64,000 bases of DNA from an uncultured beta proteobacterium (GTDB lineage Bacteria; Pseudomonadota; Gammaproteobacteria; Burkholderiales; Burkholderiaceae_C), in NCBI GenBank assembly GCA_903823025.1, contig CAIJRK010000060.1, forward strand, positions 1 through 64,000, read 5' to 3'. Of this stretch, positions 17,155-26,727 are shown in pieces. Both the position numbers and the translations under genes were made by a program. Position 1 is the stretch's first letter, and every line of letters begins with the position of its first letter. The notes below the pieces were generated by a model that searched no databases, was not told the origin of the DNA, and was given only the letters and a program-made list of their open reading frames with translations.

Positions 17155-18504
17155 TCAGCTCAATCTTTTGACGAGTACCTGACTTTTACGGTTCCAGTTG
17201 TATTTGCGTTTACGGGCTTCGGGTAGCCAATCCGGGTCAACCAACACAAAACCGCGTTTTAAAAACCAGTGTGTCGTGCGCGTCGTCAACACAAAAATAC
17301 TATCAAGTCCGATAGCCTTGGCCCGTTGCTCAACGCGCTTCAAAACCCGTTCGCCATCGCCTTGGCCCTGTACTTGAGGCGAGACGGTCAGGGCCGCCAT
17401 TTCACCGGTGCGCGCTTCGGGGTAAGGATAAAGCGCGGCACAGGCGAAGATCACGCCGTCATGCTCAATGACGGTGTAGTTGCCTAAATCGCGTTCGATT
17501 TCTGTGCGGCTACGTTTAACCAGCGTGCCATCGTTTTCAAAAGGCTCAATCAATTGCAGAATGCCGCCCACGTCATCGACGGTAGCTTCTCGCAGGCTTT
17601 CCAGCTTTTCATCGACCACCATAGTGCCAATGCCGTCATGCACATAAACTTCCAGCAAGATGGCGCCATCCACGGCAAAGGGAATGATGTGGCTACGTTC
17701 CACCCCATTTTTGCAAGCCTTCACGCAATGCTGCAGGTAAAACCCGGTGTCTGTGGGCCGGTTGGCGGAGGGCAAGCTGGCCAATAGCTTTTCGGCGGCA
17801 GCCAGTGGCAGCTCGGTGTCAATCGGGTTGTCCTCGCTTTGGGGCGCGTCGGGATTCACAAGAATGCCAGGCACTTCAGTCACAAAAATAAGCTTGTCGG
17901 CTTGCAACGCCGTCGCCACCGAGGTCGCCACTTCTTCCATGGTCAGATTGAACGCCTCGCCCGTGGGTGAAAAGCCAAAGGGCGACAGCAACACCATGGC
18001 GCCAAAGTCCAGGATGCGCAAAATGCCCGCCGTGTCAACTTTGCGCACCAGGCCGGAATGCAAAAAATCAACGCCATCCACAATACCGACCGGGCGCGCG
18101 GTCAAAAAATTACCTGAAATAACCCGCATCTTGGCGCCCGCCATCGGCGTGTTGGGCAGACCCTGACTGAAAGCGGCCTCAATCTCATAACGCAACTGAC
18201 CGGCGGCTTCCTGGGCGCAGTCCAGCGACACGCCATCCGTGATGCGCATGCCGTGCGAATAACGTGGCGTGTGGCCTTTGGCCTGGAGCTGCTCATTGAC
18301 CTGGGGGCGAAAACCATGCACCAGCACCACTTTCACGCCCATGCTTTGAATCATGGCCAGGTCTTGCGCCAGATTTTGCAGTTTGCCAGCCGCAATGGCT
18401 TCGCCAGCAATACCCACGACAAAAGTCTGGTTGCGAAATTTGTGAATATAGGGCGCCACTGACCGGAACCAGGGCACAAAGGTAAAGTTAAAAACAGCGG
18501 ACAT
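17155..18504 (-). CDS. argA: Amino-acid N-acetyltransferase (N-acetylglutamate synthase)
   Basis: First step of arginine synthesis: glutamate plus acetyl-CoA. The 449-residue protein has an amino-acid-kinase-like domain (VVLVHGFRPQ near residue 60, the arginine-sensing fold) and a C-terminal GNAT domain. The acetyl-CoA loop reads QVQGQGDGERVL, with a glycine-rich turn. I start at the ATG at 18504 (MSAVFNFTFVPWFRSVAPYI), the usual family start; the extended frame to 18573 runs into a palindromic repeat and is unlikely to be coding. Confidence 0.94.
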   Translation of the reverse strand: MSAVFNFTFVPWFRSVAPYIHKFRNQTFVVGIAGEAIAAGKLQNLAQDLAMIQSMGVKVVLVHGFRPQVNEQLQAKGHTPRYSHGMRITDGVSLDCAQEAAGQLRYEIEAAFSQGLPNTPMAGAKMRVISGNFLTARPVGIVDGVDFLHSGLVRKVDTAGILRILDFGAMVLLSPFGFSPTGEAFNLTMEEVATSVATALQADKLIFVTEVPGILVNPDAPQSEDNPIDTELPLAAAEKLLASLPSANRPTDTGFYLQHCVKACKNGVERSHIIPFAVDGAILLEVYVHDGIGTMVVDEKLESLREATVDDVGGILQLIEPFENDGTLVKRSRTEIERDLGNYTVIEHDGVIFACAALYPYPEARTGEMAALTVSPQVQGQGDGERVLKRVEQRAKAIGLDSIFVLTTRTTHWFLKRGFVLVDPDWLPEARKRKYNWNRKSQVLVKRLS

Positions 18505-18573
18505 GCGTTGAAAGGTGATACGTAAGTGACTAAAAAATAATTGAAACGTGAGCGGATAATTGCCGACTGTCAT

Positions 18574-18590
18574 CCCGGATCAGATCCGGG
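18574..18590. repeat. 17-base palindrome between argA and hrpA
   Basis: CCCGGATC-A-GATCCGGG, perfect 8-base arms around one base, in the gap between the divergent genes argA and hrpA. The surrounding GTCATCCCGGATCAGATCCG text resembles dispersed REP-like elements of many proteobacteria. No second copy was noticed in this window. It could also be a regulator site for either gene. Confidence 0.55.
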
Positions 18591-18617
18591 AACCATGAAT
18601 TGCAGGTCAAGCCCGCA

Positions 18618-21600
18618 ATGCCCCTGCCCATTTCCTTGATTTTGACCGAAGTTTTCCCCTTGTCCTCTATTCCCCTGAAAATCGAATTTCCCGAATCCTT
18701 GCCCGTCTCCGGCAAACGTGACGAAATCATGGCCGCGCTGGAGGCGCATCAGGTCATCATCGTGTGCGGTGAAACCGGCTCCGGCAAGACCACGCAACTG
18801 CCCAAAATTGCACTCGCCATGGGGCGCGGCAAGCTCAATTACCCGCCCGGGCGCGGCAAACTCATCGGCCACACCCAGCCGCGCCGCATTGCCGCCAGCA
18901 GCGTTGCCAAGCGCATTGCCGAAGAACTGAAAACAACACTAGGCGACGTGGTCGGCTTCAAAGTGCGCTTTCAGGATCGCCTTTCCCGCGACACTTCCGT
19001 CAAGTTGATGACCGACGGTATTTTGCTGGCTGAGACACAAACCGATCCGCTGCTCAAAGCCTACGACACCATCATCATTGACGAGGCGCATGAGCGGTCA
19101 CTCAACATTGATTTCTTGCTGGGCTACCTGCGCCAAATTCTGCCGCGTCGCCCTGACCTGAAAATTGTCGTCACCTCGGCCACGATTGATGCCCAGCGTT
19201 TTGCCGACCACTTTGCGTCGCGCACTGGCCCGGCCCCCGTCATCATGGTGTCGGGGCGTATGTTTCCTGTGGAGCAGCGCTACCGACCTTTTGAAGAGTC
19301 GCGCGACTATGACTTGAACAGCGCGATTGCCGACGGCGTGGACGAACTCTGGCGTGACGTGCATAACGGCGGCGACATCTTGGTCTTTTTGCCCGGCGAG
19401 CGAGAAATCCGCGAAGCTGCTGACCATTTGCGCCGCCACCTGAGCCACCAGCCCGTGTTTCGTGACGCCGAAGTGCTGCCGCTGTTTGCGCGTTTGTCGC
19501 AGGCTGAACAAGACCGTATTTTTGACGGCCACACGGGGCGGCGCATCATTTTGGCGACCAACGTGGCCGAGACTTCGCTCACCGTGCCGGGAATTCGCTA
19601 CGTGATTGACGCGGGCACAGCCCGTATGAAACGCTACAGTTTTCGCAGCAAAGTAGAGCAATTGCTGGTTGAGCCGATCAGCCAATCGTCGGCTAATCAG
19701 CGCGCCGGGCGTTGCGGGCGGGTGGCTAACGGCATTTGTATCCGGCTTTATGACCAGCAAGATTTTGACGGTCGCCCGCGTTTTACCGATCCCGAAATTT
19801 TGCGCAGTTCGCTGGCTGGCGTGATTTTGCGCATGAAGTCGCTGCACATGGGTTTGGTAGAAGATTTTCCGTTTATCGAGCGACCTTCCAGCCGCGCCAT
19901 TGCCGATGGCTATCAGCTACTTAACGAACTCGGTGCCGTGGACGACGCCAACGAACTCACGCCCATGGGTCAAGAGTTGGCCAAACTGCCGCTGGATCCG
20001 CGCGTGGGTCGCATGATTCTGGAAGCCCGCGAACGCGGTGCGCTCGACGAAGTGCTGGTGATTGCCAGCGCCTTGAGCGTGCAGGATGTGCGCGACCGCC
20101 CGATGGAGGCGCAGCAACAGGCTGATGCGGCGCACGTCAAGTTTGACGATGAAAAGAGTGAGTTCAGCGGCTATCTCAAACTTTGGAAGTGGATCAATGA
20201 CGGCAAGGGCGGCGAAGGGCAACACAAGCTCTCCAACCGGCAATATGAACAACTGCTAAGACAAAACTTTGTCAATATTCGCCGCGTGCGCGAGTGGCGC
20301 GACATTCATTCGCAGTTGCACACGGTGGTGGCCGAACACAAATGGCGACTCAACACGCTGCCAGCCAATTACGAGCAACTGCACTTGTCCATGTTGTCCG
20401 GCCTGTTGGGCAATATTGGCTGCAAGATCGAAACAGAAGGTGCTTCGGGCGATTATCTGGGCGCACGTGGCATTAAGTTTTATCCGCATCCGGGCGCGCA
20501 TCTGGTCAAAAAGCCGGGGCGCTGGATTGTGGCGGCCGAACTGGTGGAAACTACGCGTCTGTTTGGTCGTGGCGTGGCCGCCATTGAGCCGCCGTGGCTG
20601 GAGCAAGTGGGCGCGCATCTATTAAAGAAACAACTGCTCGATCCGCACTGGGAAAAGAAGGCCGCCGAGGTGACGGCGTTGGAGCGCGCCACGCTGTACG
20701 GCATCGTTATTTACAGCGGGCGGCGGATCAATTTCGGGCGCATCGACATGGTGGCGGCGCGTGAGATATTCATTCGCCAAGCCTTGGTGGACGGGCAGTG
20801 GGACACCAAATTGCCGTTTTTGGAGGCCAATCAAAAGCTGATCAAACAAGTCGAAGAGTTAGAGCACAAGGCGCGTCGGCAAGACGTGTTGGTCGATGAA
20901 GAGCTGATTTACGCTTTTTACGACCAGCAGTTACCGCCGGATGTGTGCAGCGGCTACAGCTTTGAAAACTGGCATCGTGAAGAGGTCAAGAAAAACCCGA
21001 AACTGTTGCTGTTGACCCGCGAGGAGCTGATGCGCCACGAGGCGGCGGGCATCACCACGCAATCGTTCCCTAAAACCATTCGTTTGGGCGGCGTCGATTG
21101 CGCGGCGACTTATCTGCACGAACCGGGTGACGCCAAAGATGGTTTGACCGTCACGGTGCCGCTGTTTGTGTTGAATCAGGTGAACGAGGAGCGCTGTGAA
21201 TGGCTGGTGCCCGGCATGTTGAAAGACAAAATTCAGGCGCTGATTAAAACCCTGCACCAGCGTCCGCGTTCACGTCTGGTACCGCTGCCGGATACCGCGA
21301 CCAAGATGGCCGAGACGCTGAATACCACCGAGGTTTTTGGCCACGGGTCCTTGCTGGATGCGGTGTTGAAGCTGGCTCGCCAAGCCACATCCATCGACAT
21401 TGTTCGCGCCGACATCAAGGTGGACATGCTTAGCCCGCACTTCTTCATGAACTTTCGGGTGGTCGATGAGCATGGCCGCCAACTCGGCACCGGGCGCAAT
21501 CTGGGTGCTTTGAAGTCGGAATTGGGCGCGCAAGCACGCGGCGCATTTCAGGCCTTGGCGGGCCTGAAGATGGCGCGCGACGCGGCCGCCTTGCCTGTGT

Positions 21601-22553
21601 TGAAAGAAACGCAGCCGGTTGTCCGCGTTAATAGCACCAAAGAGGCGATTAAAAACGGAGCCAAGCCCGCAGCGCCTGCCGGACAACGCTACACGACCTG
21701 GACTTTTGGCGAACTGCCCGAGTTGCTCGAAATTCAAAAGGGTGGTCAAACCCTGATTGGTTATCCCGGTCTGATTGACGCCGGTGATGCGGTCACGATT
21801 GAAGTATTCGACGAGCCCGATGTTGCTGCCACCAAACACCGTGCCGGATTGCGCCGTCTGTTTTCGCTGCAAATTAAAGACGCGCTCAAGTACCTAGAAA
21901 AGAACATTCCTGATCTACAAAAAATGGCCGTGACCTTTATGCAGGTCGGTAAGTCGGTGGACGGTTCAGGCGGCGGCACGATTGAAGAGCTGCGCGAGCA
22001 AATCATTGCAGTGGCGCTGGATCGGGCTTTTTTGCTGGAACCGTTGCCGACCAACGAGTTTGACTTCAAGCGCCGAGTGGACGAAGGCCGGGGACGACTG
22101 ACCTTGATCTGCAATGAAGTCGCGCGATTGGCCGCCGGCATTTTGGCCGAGTACGCCACGGCGGCCCGCAAGATCAAAGACACCAAAAATGCGCCCGAGG
22201 CCAGCACCGATGCTGCGCAACAATTGGCGCGGTTGATGCCTAAACGCTTTCTCATTCAATCTCCGTGGGGCGCGTTGCCGCACTTTGCCCGCTATCAAAA
22301 AGCGATCACGGCACGGCTCGAAAAATACCGTGCTGACCCGGCTCGGGACGCCGCCCGTCTGGCCGAACTGCGTCCGCTGGAACAGCGTTACTGGCGTCTG
22401 GTGGCCGAGCGCAAAGGCGTGGTCGATGAACGGATGCAAGAATTTAGATGGCTGCTGGAAGAGTTGCGCGTCAGCTTCTTCGCCCAAGAACTTCGCACCC
22501 CGCAGCCGGTGAGCGTCAAAAGGCTGGAGAAGGCGTGGGCGCAGGTGGGGTGA
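18618..22553 (+). CDS. hrpA: ATP-dependent RNA helicase HrpA
   Basis: Large DEAH-box helicase of about 1311 residues, in E. coli linked to mRNA processing and rescue of stalled ribosomes. Motif I GETGSGKTTQLPK is near residue 52, followed by TQPRRIAA (Ia), DEAHERSLNIDF (II), TSATIDAQRF (III) and QRAGRCGRV (VI). A helicase-associated domain follows and the long C-terminal DUF3418 region fills the last ~550 residues. I choose the ATG at 18618; a TTG at 18600 is possible. The 3' end stops 10 bases from the convergent TOPRIM-like gene. Confidence 0.95.
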   Translation: MPLPISLILTEVFPLSSIPLKIEFPESLPVSGKRDEIMAALEAHQVIIVCGETGSGKTTQLPKIALAMGRGKLNYPPGRGKLIGHTQPRRIAASSVAKRIAEELKTTLGDVVGFKVRFQDRLSRDTSVKLMTDGILLAETQTDPLLKAYDTIIIDEAHERSLNIDFLLGYLRQILPRRPDLKIVVTSATIDAQRFADHFASRTGPAPVIMVSGRMFPVEQRYRPFEESRDYDLNSAIADGVDELWRDVHNGGDILVFLPGEREIREAADHLRRHLSHQPVFRDAEVLPLFARLSQAEQDRIFDGHTGRRIILATNVAETSLTVPGIRYVIDAGTARMKRYSFRSKVEQLLVEPISQSSANQRAGRCGRVANGICIRLYDQQDFDGRPRFTDPEILRSSLAGVILRMKSLHMGLVEDFPFIERPSSRAIADGYQLLNELGAVDDANELTPMGQELAKLPLDPRVGRMILEARERGALDEVLVIASALSVQDVRDRPMEAQQQADAAHVKFDDEKSEFSGYLKLWKWINDGKGGEGQHKLSNRQYEQLLRQNFVNIRRVREWRDIHSQLHTVVAEHKWRLNTLPANYEQLHLSMLSGLLGNIGCKIETEGASGDYLGARGIKFYPHPGAHLVKKPGRWIVAAELVETTRLFGRGVAAIEPPWLEQVGAHLLKKQLLDPHWEKKAAEVTALERATLYGIVIYSGRRINFGRIDMVAAREIFIRQALVDGQWDTKLPFLEANQKLIKQVEELEHKARRQDVLVDEELIYAFYDQQLPPDVCSGYSFENWHREEVKKNPKLLLLTREELMRHEAAGITTQSFPKTIRLGGVDCAATYLHEPGDAKDGLTVTVPLFVLNQVNEERCEWLVPGMLKDKIQALIKTLHQRPRSRLVPLPDTATKMAETLNTTEVFGHGSLLDAVLKLARQATSIDIVRADIKVDMLSPHFFMNFRVVDEHGRQLGTGRNLGALKSELGAQARGAFQALAGLKMARDAAALPVLKETQPVVRVNSTKEAIKNGAKPAAPAGQRYTTWTFGELPELLEIQKGGQTLIGYPGLIDAGDAVTIEVFDEPDVAATKHRAGLRRLFSLQIKDALKYLEKNIPDLQKMAVTFMQVGKSVDGSGGGTIEELREQIIAVALDRAFLLEPLPTNEFDFKRRVDEGRGRLTLICNEVARLAAGILAEYATAARKIKDTKNAPEASTDAAQQLARLMPKRFLIQSPWGALPHFARYQKAITARLEKYRADPARDAARLAELRPLEQRYWRLVAERKGVVDERMQEFRWLLEELRVSFFAQELRTPQPVSVKRLEKAWAQVG

Positions 22554-22563
22554 AAGTTTTTTG

Positions 22564-23163
22564 TTACGCCACTTGCAGGGCCAATTCTTTCAGGCGTCTG
22601 CGGGTGCGCGCCAAACTTGGCGAGCGTTCCGAGGCCCGTTCCGGGTTCCAGTCGGACTGAACCCAAGCGGTCAGACAGGCGTTGTAACCCATGCCCTGAC
22701 TGGCTACCGCCCCGGATTCTTTCACCAAGTCCTGACGTATGGGCCTGGGCGCTAACTTTGCGAGTTTGAGAAAATGTTGTTTGGGATCTGGCAGGTCGTC
22801 GGGCTGGGGCGGCAGAGTTCCTTTGCTGCCAATAAGTTGACGCATGGCGACATGATCGGCCAGCACCCAAGACTCGACTTCCCTGACCGCGATGCGTAAT
22901 AGCAAGTTGGCAGGGCGTGGCGTCTTGCCAAGCCAATCCGCGCTGAGTGCCACCGGGCAAGCGACTCGATCCAAGTCTGTCAAGACGAGCACGATTTGAC
23001 GTTGCGACAATTCACGCCAGCTGTTCATGCGCGATTTCAGGTAGCCAAATCCTCCCTTTTGCAGAATCAGATTGGGGACGACAGGGGTCGGCAATTCCGC
23101 CAACAAACGCTTGCCAATGGCTTTGCTCAAGTCATCTTCGATGGCCAAGGCCACTGGCATCAT
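22564..23163 (-). CDS. TOPRIM/DUF4276-like putative nuclease, partner of ATPase
   Basis: A 199-residue soluble protein. The N-terminal strand ALAIEDDLSKAIGKRLL has a conserved-looking acid (E9), and IVLVLTDLDR gives a DxD pair (D63, D65), the two landmarks of TOPRIM-type metal sites. REVESWVLAD (94-103) is the kind of segment seen in DUF4276 proteins. The C-terminal ~50 residues are Arg-rich. The ATG at 23163 overlaps the ATPase stop as ATGA, so the two are made together. By analogy with OLD and PARIS systems it may cut nucleic acid under ATPase control. Assignment is by motif only. Confidence 0.6.
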   Translation of the reverse strand: MMPVALAIEDDLSKAIGKRLLAELPTPVVPNLILQKGGFGYLKSRMNSWRELSQRQIVLVLTDLDRVACPVALSADWLGKTPRPANLLLRIAVREVESWVLADHVAMRQLIGSKGTLPPQPDDLPDPKQHFLKLAKLAPRPIRQDLVKESGAVASQGMGYNACLTAWVQSDWNPERASERSPSLARTRRRLKELALQVA

Positions 23164-24311
23164 TGCCAAAAGCCCAACTGGTTAACAGAGGTCGGGCGGG
23201 TTTTAGGTAACACCACCTCGGCCACCGTCAGCCCCGCATTGATCGCACTCGTCTCATCCTCTGCAAGTGTCCTGCCCGTAGAGCCTTGTGGCCCGGTTTC
23301 CAGCACCACGACTCCGCGTCCGTCTATGCCTGGGTTGCTGAGCAAAGCTTCACTGTGTGTGCTTAATATGATTTGACGTTTGATCTTTCTGTCTCGTTGC
23401 AAACGCTGAAGAATTAACGGAATTTCTTTCACAATCGCATCGTTCAGTGAGATTTCAGGCTCTTCCAGCAGCAGCAGAGAATTTCCATCCAACAGTGTCC
23501 ACAAGAGACCCAACAGGCGCAATGTCCCATCAGAAAAATGTTCTTCAGATTGCCATCCTGCGTTGGGGCGATGATGGGCGTACAAAGCCTCCAAGTGCGG
23601 ATGACCCAAGTCGTCTTTGTTAAAGCGTAGCTCTTTGAATTGGGGTACTGCCAGCGTCAACGCCTTGGTGATCTTATGAAGGCGGGCTGTGCGTGTTTTC
23701 TCGGTTGTCTTGGCAATACGGTCCAGAAACCCCTGTCCAAATGGGTCATCTTCCAAGTGATGACCACCTATTTTTTTAGAAAATTTCAGCAACTGAGGCA
23801 CCAAGTGCAAGTAGGTTGTATTGCTGAAAAAGTCAACCAGATCACGGAATTTTGCGTTCGTCTGAATTTGCTCCAAATGGGTTTGCGTGAGCAACATCAC
23901 ATCGTCTTTATCGCTCTCGTTTGGCCGTATCAAGATCGGATTTCCTTCGTGCCAAACCTCTTCCTTCGAGACAATAATTCGTTGTGCGCCTTTGCCTTCG
24001 GTTTTGAAGCCCAGCACATAACGCCAAATGGTCGGGCTATCAGAGGTTTCGGCCAGCTCAACGTCCATCAGCACCTCGGTGTCTTTGCGGGCGTGCAGAC
24101 AACGTACTTTGGTGATGCCATCCCGGTCAGACACGGCTTGCTGAAGTCCACCGCCTTTGGGCTTGCTGATGTCACGCAGAAAGCGGAACACGTCAAGCAA
24201 GTTGGATTTGCCGGATGCATTGGGTCCCAAGAGGTAGCTCACATCGCGCAACGGAACATCCAGCGCCCGGAAGTTTCGCCAATTTTTGAGCTTTATATGT
24301 GTGATCAACAT
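23160..24311 (-). CDS. AAA/ABC-type ATPase of a putative two-gene defence module
   Basis: A 383-residue RecF/OLD-like ATPase. It begins LITHIKLKNWRNF, typical of the AAA15/AAA21 families, with Walker A GPNASGKS at 29-36, a signature-like FSDGTLRLLGLL at 259-270, Walker B LLLLEEPEISLND near 279-291 and the H-loop STHSEALLS at 317. There is no fused nuclease domain; that function seems supplied by the TOPRIM-like gene overlapping its 3' end. Base composition looks lower in GC than the flanking genes, which hints at acquisition. Phage defence is inferred from architecture, not shown. Confidence 0.8.
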   Translation of the reverse strand: MLITHIKLKNWRNFRALDVPLRDVSYLLGPNASGKSNLLDVFRFLRDISKPKGGGLQQAVSDRDGITKVRCLHARKDTEVLMDVELAETSDSPTIWRYVLGFKTEGKGAQRIIVSKEEVWHEGNPILIRPNESDKDDVMLLTQTHLEQIQTNAKFRDLVDFFSNTTYLHLVPQLLKFSKKIGGHHLEDDPFGQGFLDRIAKTTEKTRTARLHKITKALTLAVPQFKELRFNKDDLGHPHLEALYAHHRPNAGWQSEEHFSDGTLRLLGLLWTLLDGNSLLLLEEPEISLNDAIVKEIPLILQRLQRDRKIKRQIILSTHSEALLSNPGIDGRGVVVLETGPQGSTGRTLAEDETSAINAGLTVAEVVLPKTRPTSVNQLGFWQ

Positions 24312-24376
24312 GCTGAATTTCCTTGAGGGTCTGACCTGTAGCCAAAGCTATTTTTTTAATTGTAGTGATGCGATAG

Positions 24377-25534
24377 TCAGTTGATTAGGCCCGTTGATTG
24401 CGCTGGCACCACCCGGATCAACTGCCCGTGTGCGTTGTCCGTCAGCACATACAGGAAGCCGTCCGGGCCTTGGCGGACATCGCGGATGCGCTCGCCCAAA
24501 TCGGCCAGCAGCTTGTGTTCGCGTACCACGCTGCCTTTGAACGGCTCAGACAACTCGATGCGATTCAGGTAGCCAAATTTGAGCGAGCCGACAAACAAGT
24601 TGCCACGCCAAGCCGCGCCATAACGCGCGCTGCTCAGAAACGCCATGCCCGATGGCGCAATCGACGGCACCCAGTCATGCAAGGGTTGCGTCATGCCTTC
24701 TTTGGCGCTGAGGCCTTCGCCCATTTTCCCGCCACCATAGTTTTCCCCATAGGTAATCACCGGCCAGCCGTAGTTGCGACCCGGCTGAATCAGGTTGATC
24801 TCGTCGCCGCCTTGCGGGCCGTGTTCATGCGTCCAAAAAGTGCCGTCGGGTGACAGCGTGGCACCCTGCGGGTTGCGATGGCCGTAGCTCCAAATCTCGG
24901 GCAGTGCCCCGGCGCGGGTTACAAAAGGATTGTCAGCGGGCACACGGCCATCTTTGTAGATACGGATAATTTTGCCCAGATGGTTGTCCAACTTTTGCGC
25001 ATCGTCCTTGCGCACAAAGCGTTCGCCCAGCGTCATGAACAACAAACCATCGGACTTGCCCGCTTGCTGGCTCTCCACGATACGGCAACCAAAATGAGCG
25101 CTGCTGGCTACCTTGGGTTTTTGGCTGAAGATGACTTTGACGTCTTCCAGCCGGGTGCGGTCGTCGGACAATCGCGCGCGGGCCAATGCCGTGCTGTTGC
25201 CGCCCGTGCCAGCTTCGGAGAAACAGAAAAACAGCGTGCGGTTGTGCGTAAAGTCGCTGTCAAGCACCACGTCCAGCAAACCGCCTTGTCCTACCGCGAC
25301 AACCTTGGGCACACCGCCCAGCGCCAAGCTCATTTGCCCGTTAGCTTCAATGACCCGAAAATTTCCGACCCGCTCGGACACTAAAAATCGGCCTTCAGGC
25401 AAAAAAGCTACAGCCCACGGATGTTGCAAACCAGACGCCACCACCTCGGTGCGCACCGTTTGAGCGTTAACCCAAGTCATAGGCGCGATGAGCAGCCAAG
25501 CGAAAAACAAGAAATTTTTAGGCCATCGACGCAT
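24377..25534 (-). CDS. PQQ-dependent sugar (aldose) dehydrogenase family, periplasmic
   Basis: A 385-residue six-bladed beta-propeller protein of the soluble glucose dehydrogenase/YliI type. A signal peptide is clear (NFLFFAWLLIAPMTWVNAQ, cut after about residue 24). Family text includes LQHPWAVAFLPEGRFLVSER, SAHFGCRIV, WSYGHRNPQG and HEHGPQGGDEIN, the last holding a PQQ-site histidine. Such enzymes oxidise aldoses with PQQ; the substrate is unknown. No PQQ synthesis genes are in the window. It stands alone between the ATPase module and the Stealth gene. Confidence 0.9.
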   Translation of the reverse strand: MRRWPKNFLFFAWLLIAPMTWVNAQTVRTEVVASGLQHPWAVAFLPEGRFLVSERVGNFRVIEANGQMSLALGGVPKVVAVGQGGLLDVVLDSDFTHNRTLFFCFSEAGTGGNSTALARARLSDDRTRLEDVKVIFSQKPKVASSAHFGCRIVESQQAGKSDGLLFMTLGERFVRKDDAQKLDNHLGKIIRIYKDGRVPADNPFVTRAGALPEIWSYGHRNPQGATLSPDGTFWTHEHGPQGGDEINLIQPGRNYGWPVITYGENYGGGKMGEGLSAKEGMTQPLHDWVPSIAPSGMAFLSSARYGAAWRGNLFVGSLKFGYLNRIELSEPFKGSVVREHKLLADLGERIRDVRQGPDGFLYVLTDNAHGQLIRVVPAQSTGLIN

Positions 25535-25689
25535 TTTTCCGGCTCCTTCAGATTGAAAATAAACATCCTAACGTGGTGACGCGCCCCCTTGCCGACACCG
25601 GGCGCACAAACCCACAGACGACTGCTTCACCCTAAAGCAGGTACAGTCGGTTTCCAAAATTTTTGCTTTCAGATTTGAAACAGTTGTTC

Positions 25690-26727
25690 ATGCAAGACGA
25701 AAAATCAATTGATATTGTTTACCTTTGGGTCGATGGCAACGACCCTGTCTGGCGCGCAAAACGTGACTTGGCGGTGGCCAAACTGAGCCTCGACCAGCGC
25801 CATGCGATGGCTCTGTATGGCAATGTTGAGGGCCGATTTCGGGATAACGACGAGTTGCGTTACAACCTGCGCGCGCTTGAGCGGTTCTTTCCGTCGCACG
25901 GTCATATTTATATCGTCACCGATGCGCAAACGCCCGCCTGGCTGCGGCCCTCGAACGGACTCACGCTTATCGACCATCGTGAGCTAATGCCGCCCGCCTC
26001 GCTGCCCACGTTTGACTCCAGTCATATCGAGTCTTATATCCACCGGATACCGGGTTTGTCAGCGCAATATTTCTACCTCAATGACGATGTTTTTTTTGGT
26101 GCCCCCGTCGCTTTGAGTGACTGGTTTTTGGACAGCGGCATTTACGTGGCCTGGTCTGATGAGCCTGTGGTCACCGATGAGCCGCTCCGTGAAGATGCGT
26201 TATCGCTGGAAAACGCTTGTCGGTTGTCAAGCCAATGGTTCAGGGCGGCGGCCCATCAACCGGGTCTGGCCGACTACCAGCACACTTTTCGCACATTCGC
26301 ACATTCGCCCCGACCGATGCACAAAGCGGTTCTTTTCGAGCTGGAGCAACGCGCGCCAAGTCTGTTCGAGCGCGTGCGCTCGACGGTGTTTCGTACCTGG
26401 GACAAACCAACCATCATCTCTGACTTCGTGATGCGTTGGGCCTTGGCCCAAGGCCTTGCGAAGACACGCCATTATTCGTCCCGCTATTTGTCCACCGGCG
26501 AGGCCGATCAAGCCGTGCAGCTTGACGATTTAATGGCCGCGCTGGGCACACTGGATTTCTTCTGCCTTAACGACACCACGGATGATGCGCACGCGCAAGA
26601 CCCCCGGCTGATCCAGGTTCGCGCTGCGCTGCAAGCCATGTTCAGTCAAGCCTCCCGTTTCGAGCAGCTGCCCGATAGCGATGCGTCAGCCCAATCACGG
26701 CTGAGTGACACCGTGGCACAGCCATGA
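25690..26727 (+). CDS. Stealth-family hexose-phosphate transferase
   Basis: A 345-residue protein with the four conserved Stealth regions: IDIVYLWVDGNDPVW (CR1), RDNDELRYNLRALERF...HIYIVTDAQTPAWL (CR2), HRIPGLSAQYFYLNDDVFFG (CR3) and a C-terminal SPRPMHKAV plus WDKPTIISDF region (CR4). Stealth enzymes transfer sugar 1-phosphates to build phosphate-linked capsule or exopolysaccharide chains. The ATG at 25690 is preferred over a TTG at 25663. Its only partner is the PfkB kinase gene that it overlaps by four bases; no capsule export genes are nearby. Confidence 0.9.
   Translation: MQDEKSIDIVYLWVDGNDPVWRAKRDLAVAKLSLDQRHAMALYGNVEGRFRDNDELRYNLRALERFFPSHGHIYIVTDAQTPAWLRPSNGLTLIDHRELMPPASLPTFDSSHIESYIHRIPGLSAQYFYLNDDVFFGAPVALSDWFLDSGIYVAWSDEPVVTDEPLREDALSLENACRLSSQWFRAAAHQPGLADYQHTFRTFAHSPRPMHKAVLFELEQRAPSLFERVRSTVFRTWDKPTIISDFVMRWALAQGLAKTRHYSSRYLSTGEADQAVQLDDLMAALGTLDFFCLNDTTDDAHAQDPRLIQVRAALQAMFSQASRFEQLPDSDASAQSRLSDTVAQP

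Noticed and set aside
18505..18573. N-terminal extension of argA
   Set aside because: It adds a non-family peptide and reaches the palindromic repeat; the family start is at 18504.
26285..26310. Short direct repeat CGCACATT within the Stealth gene
   Set aside because: Two copies only, in frame within a coding region with no array structure; likely chance.
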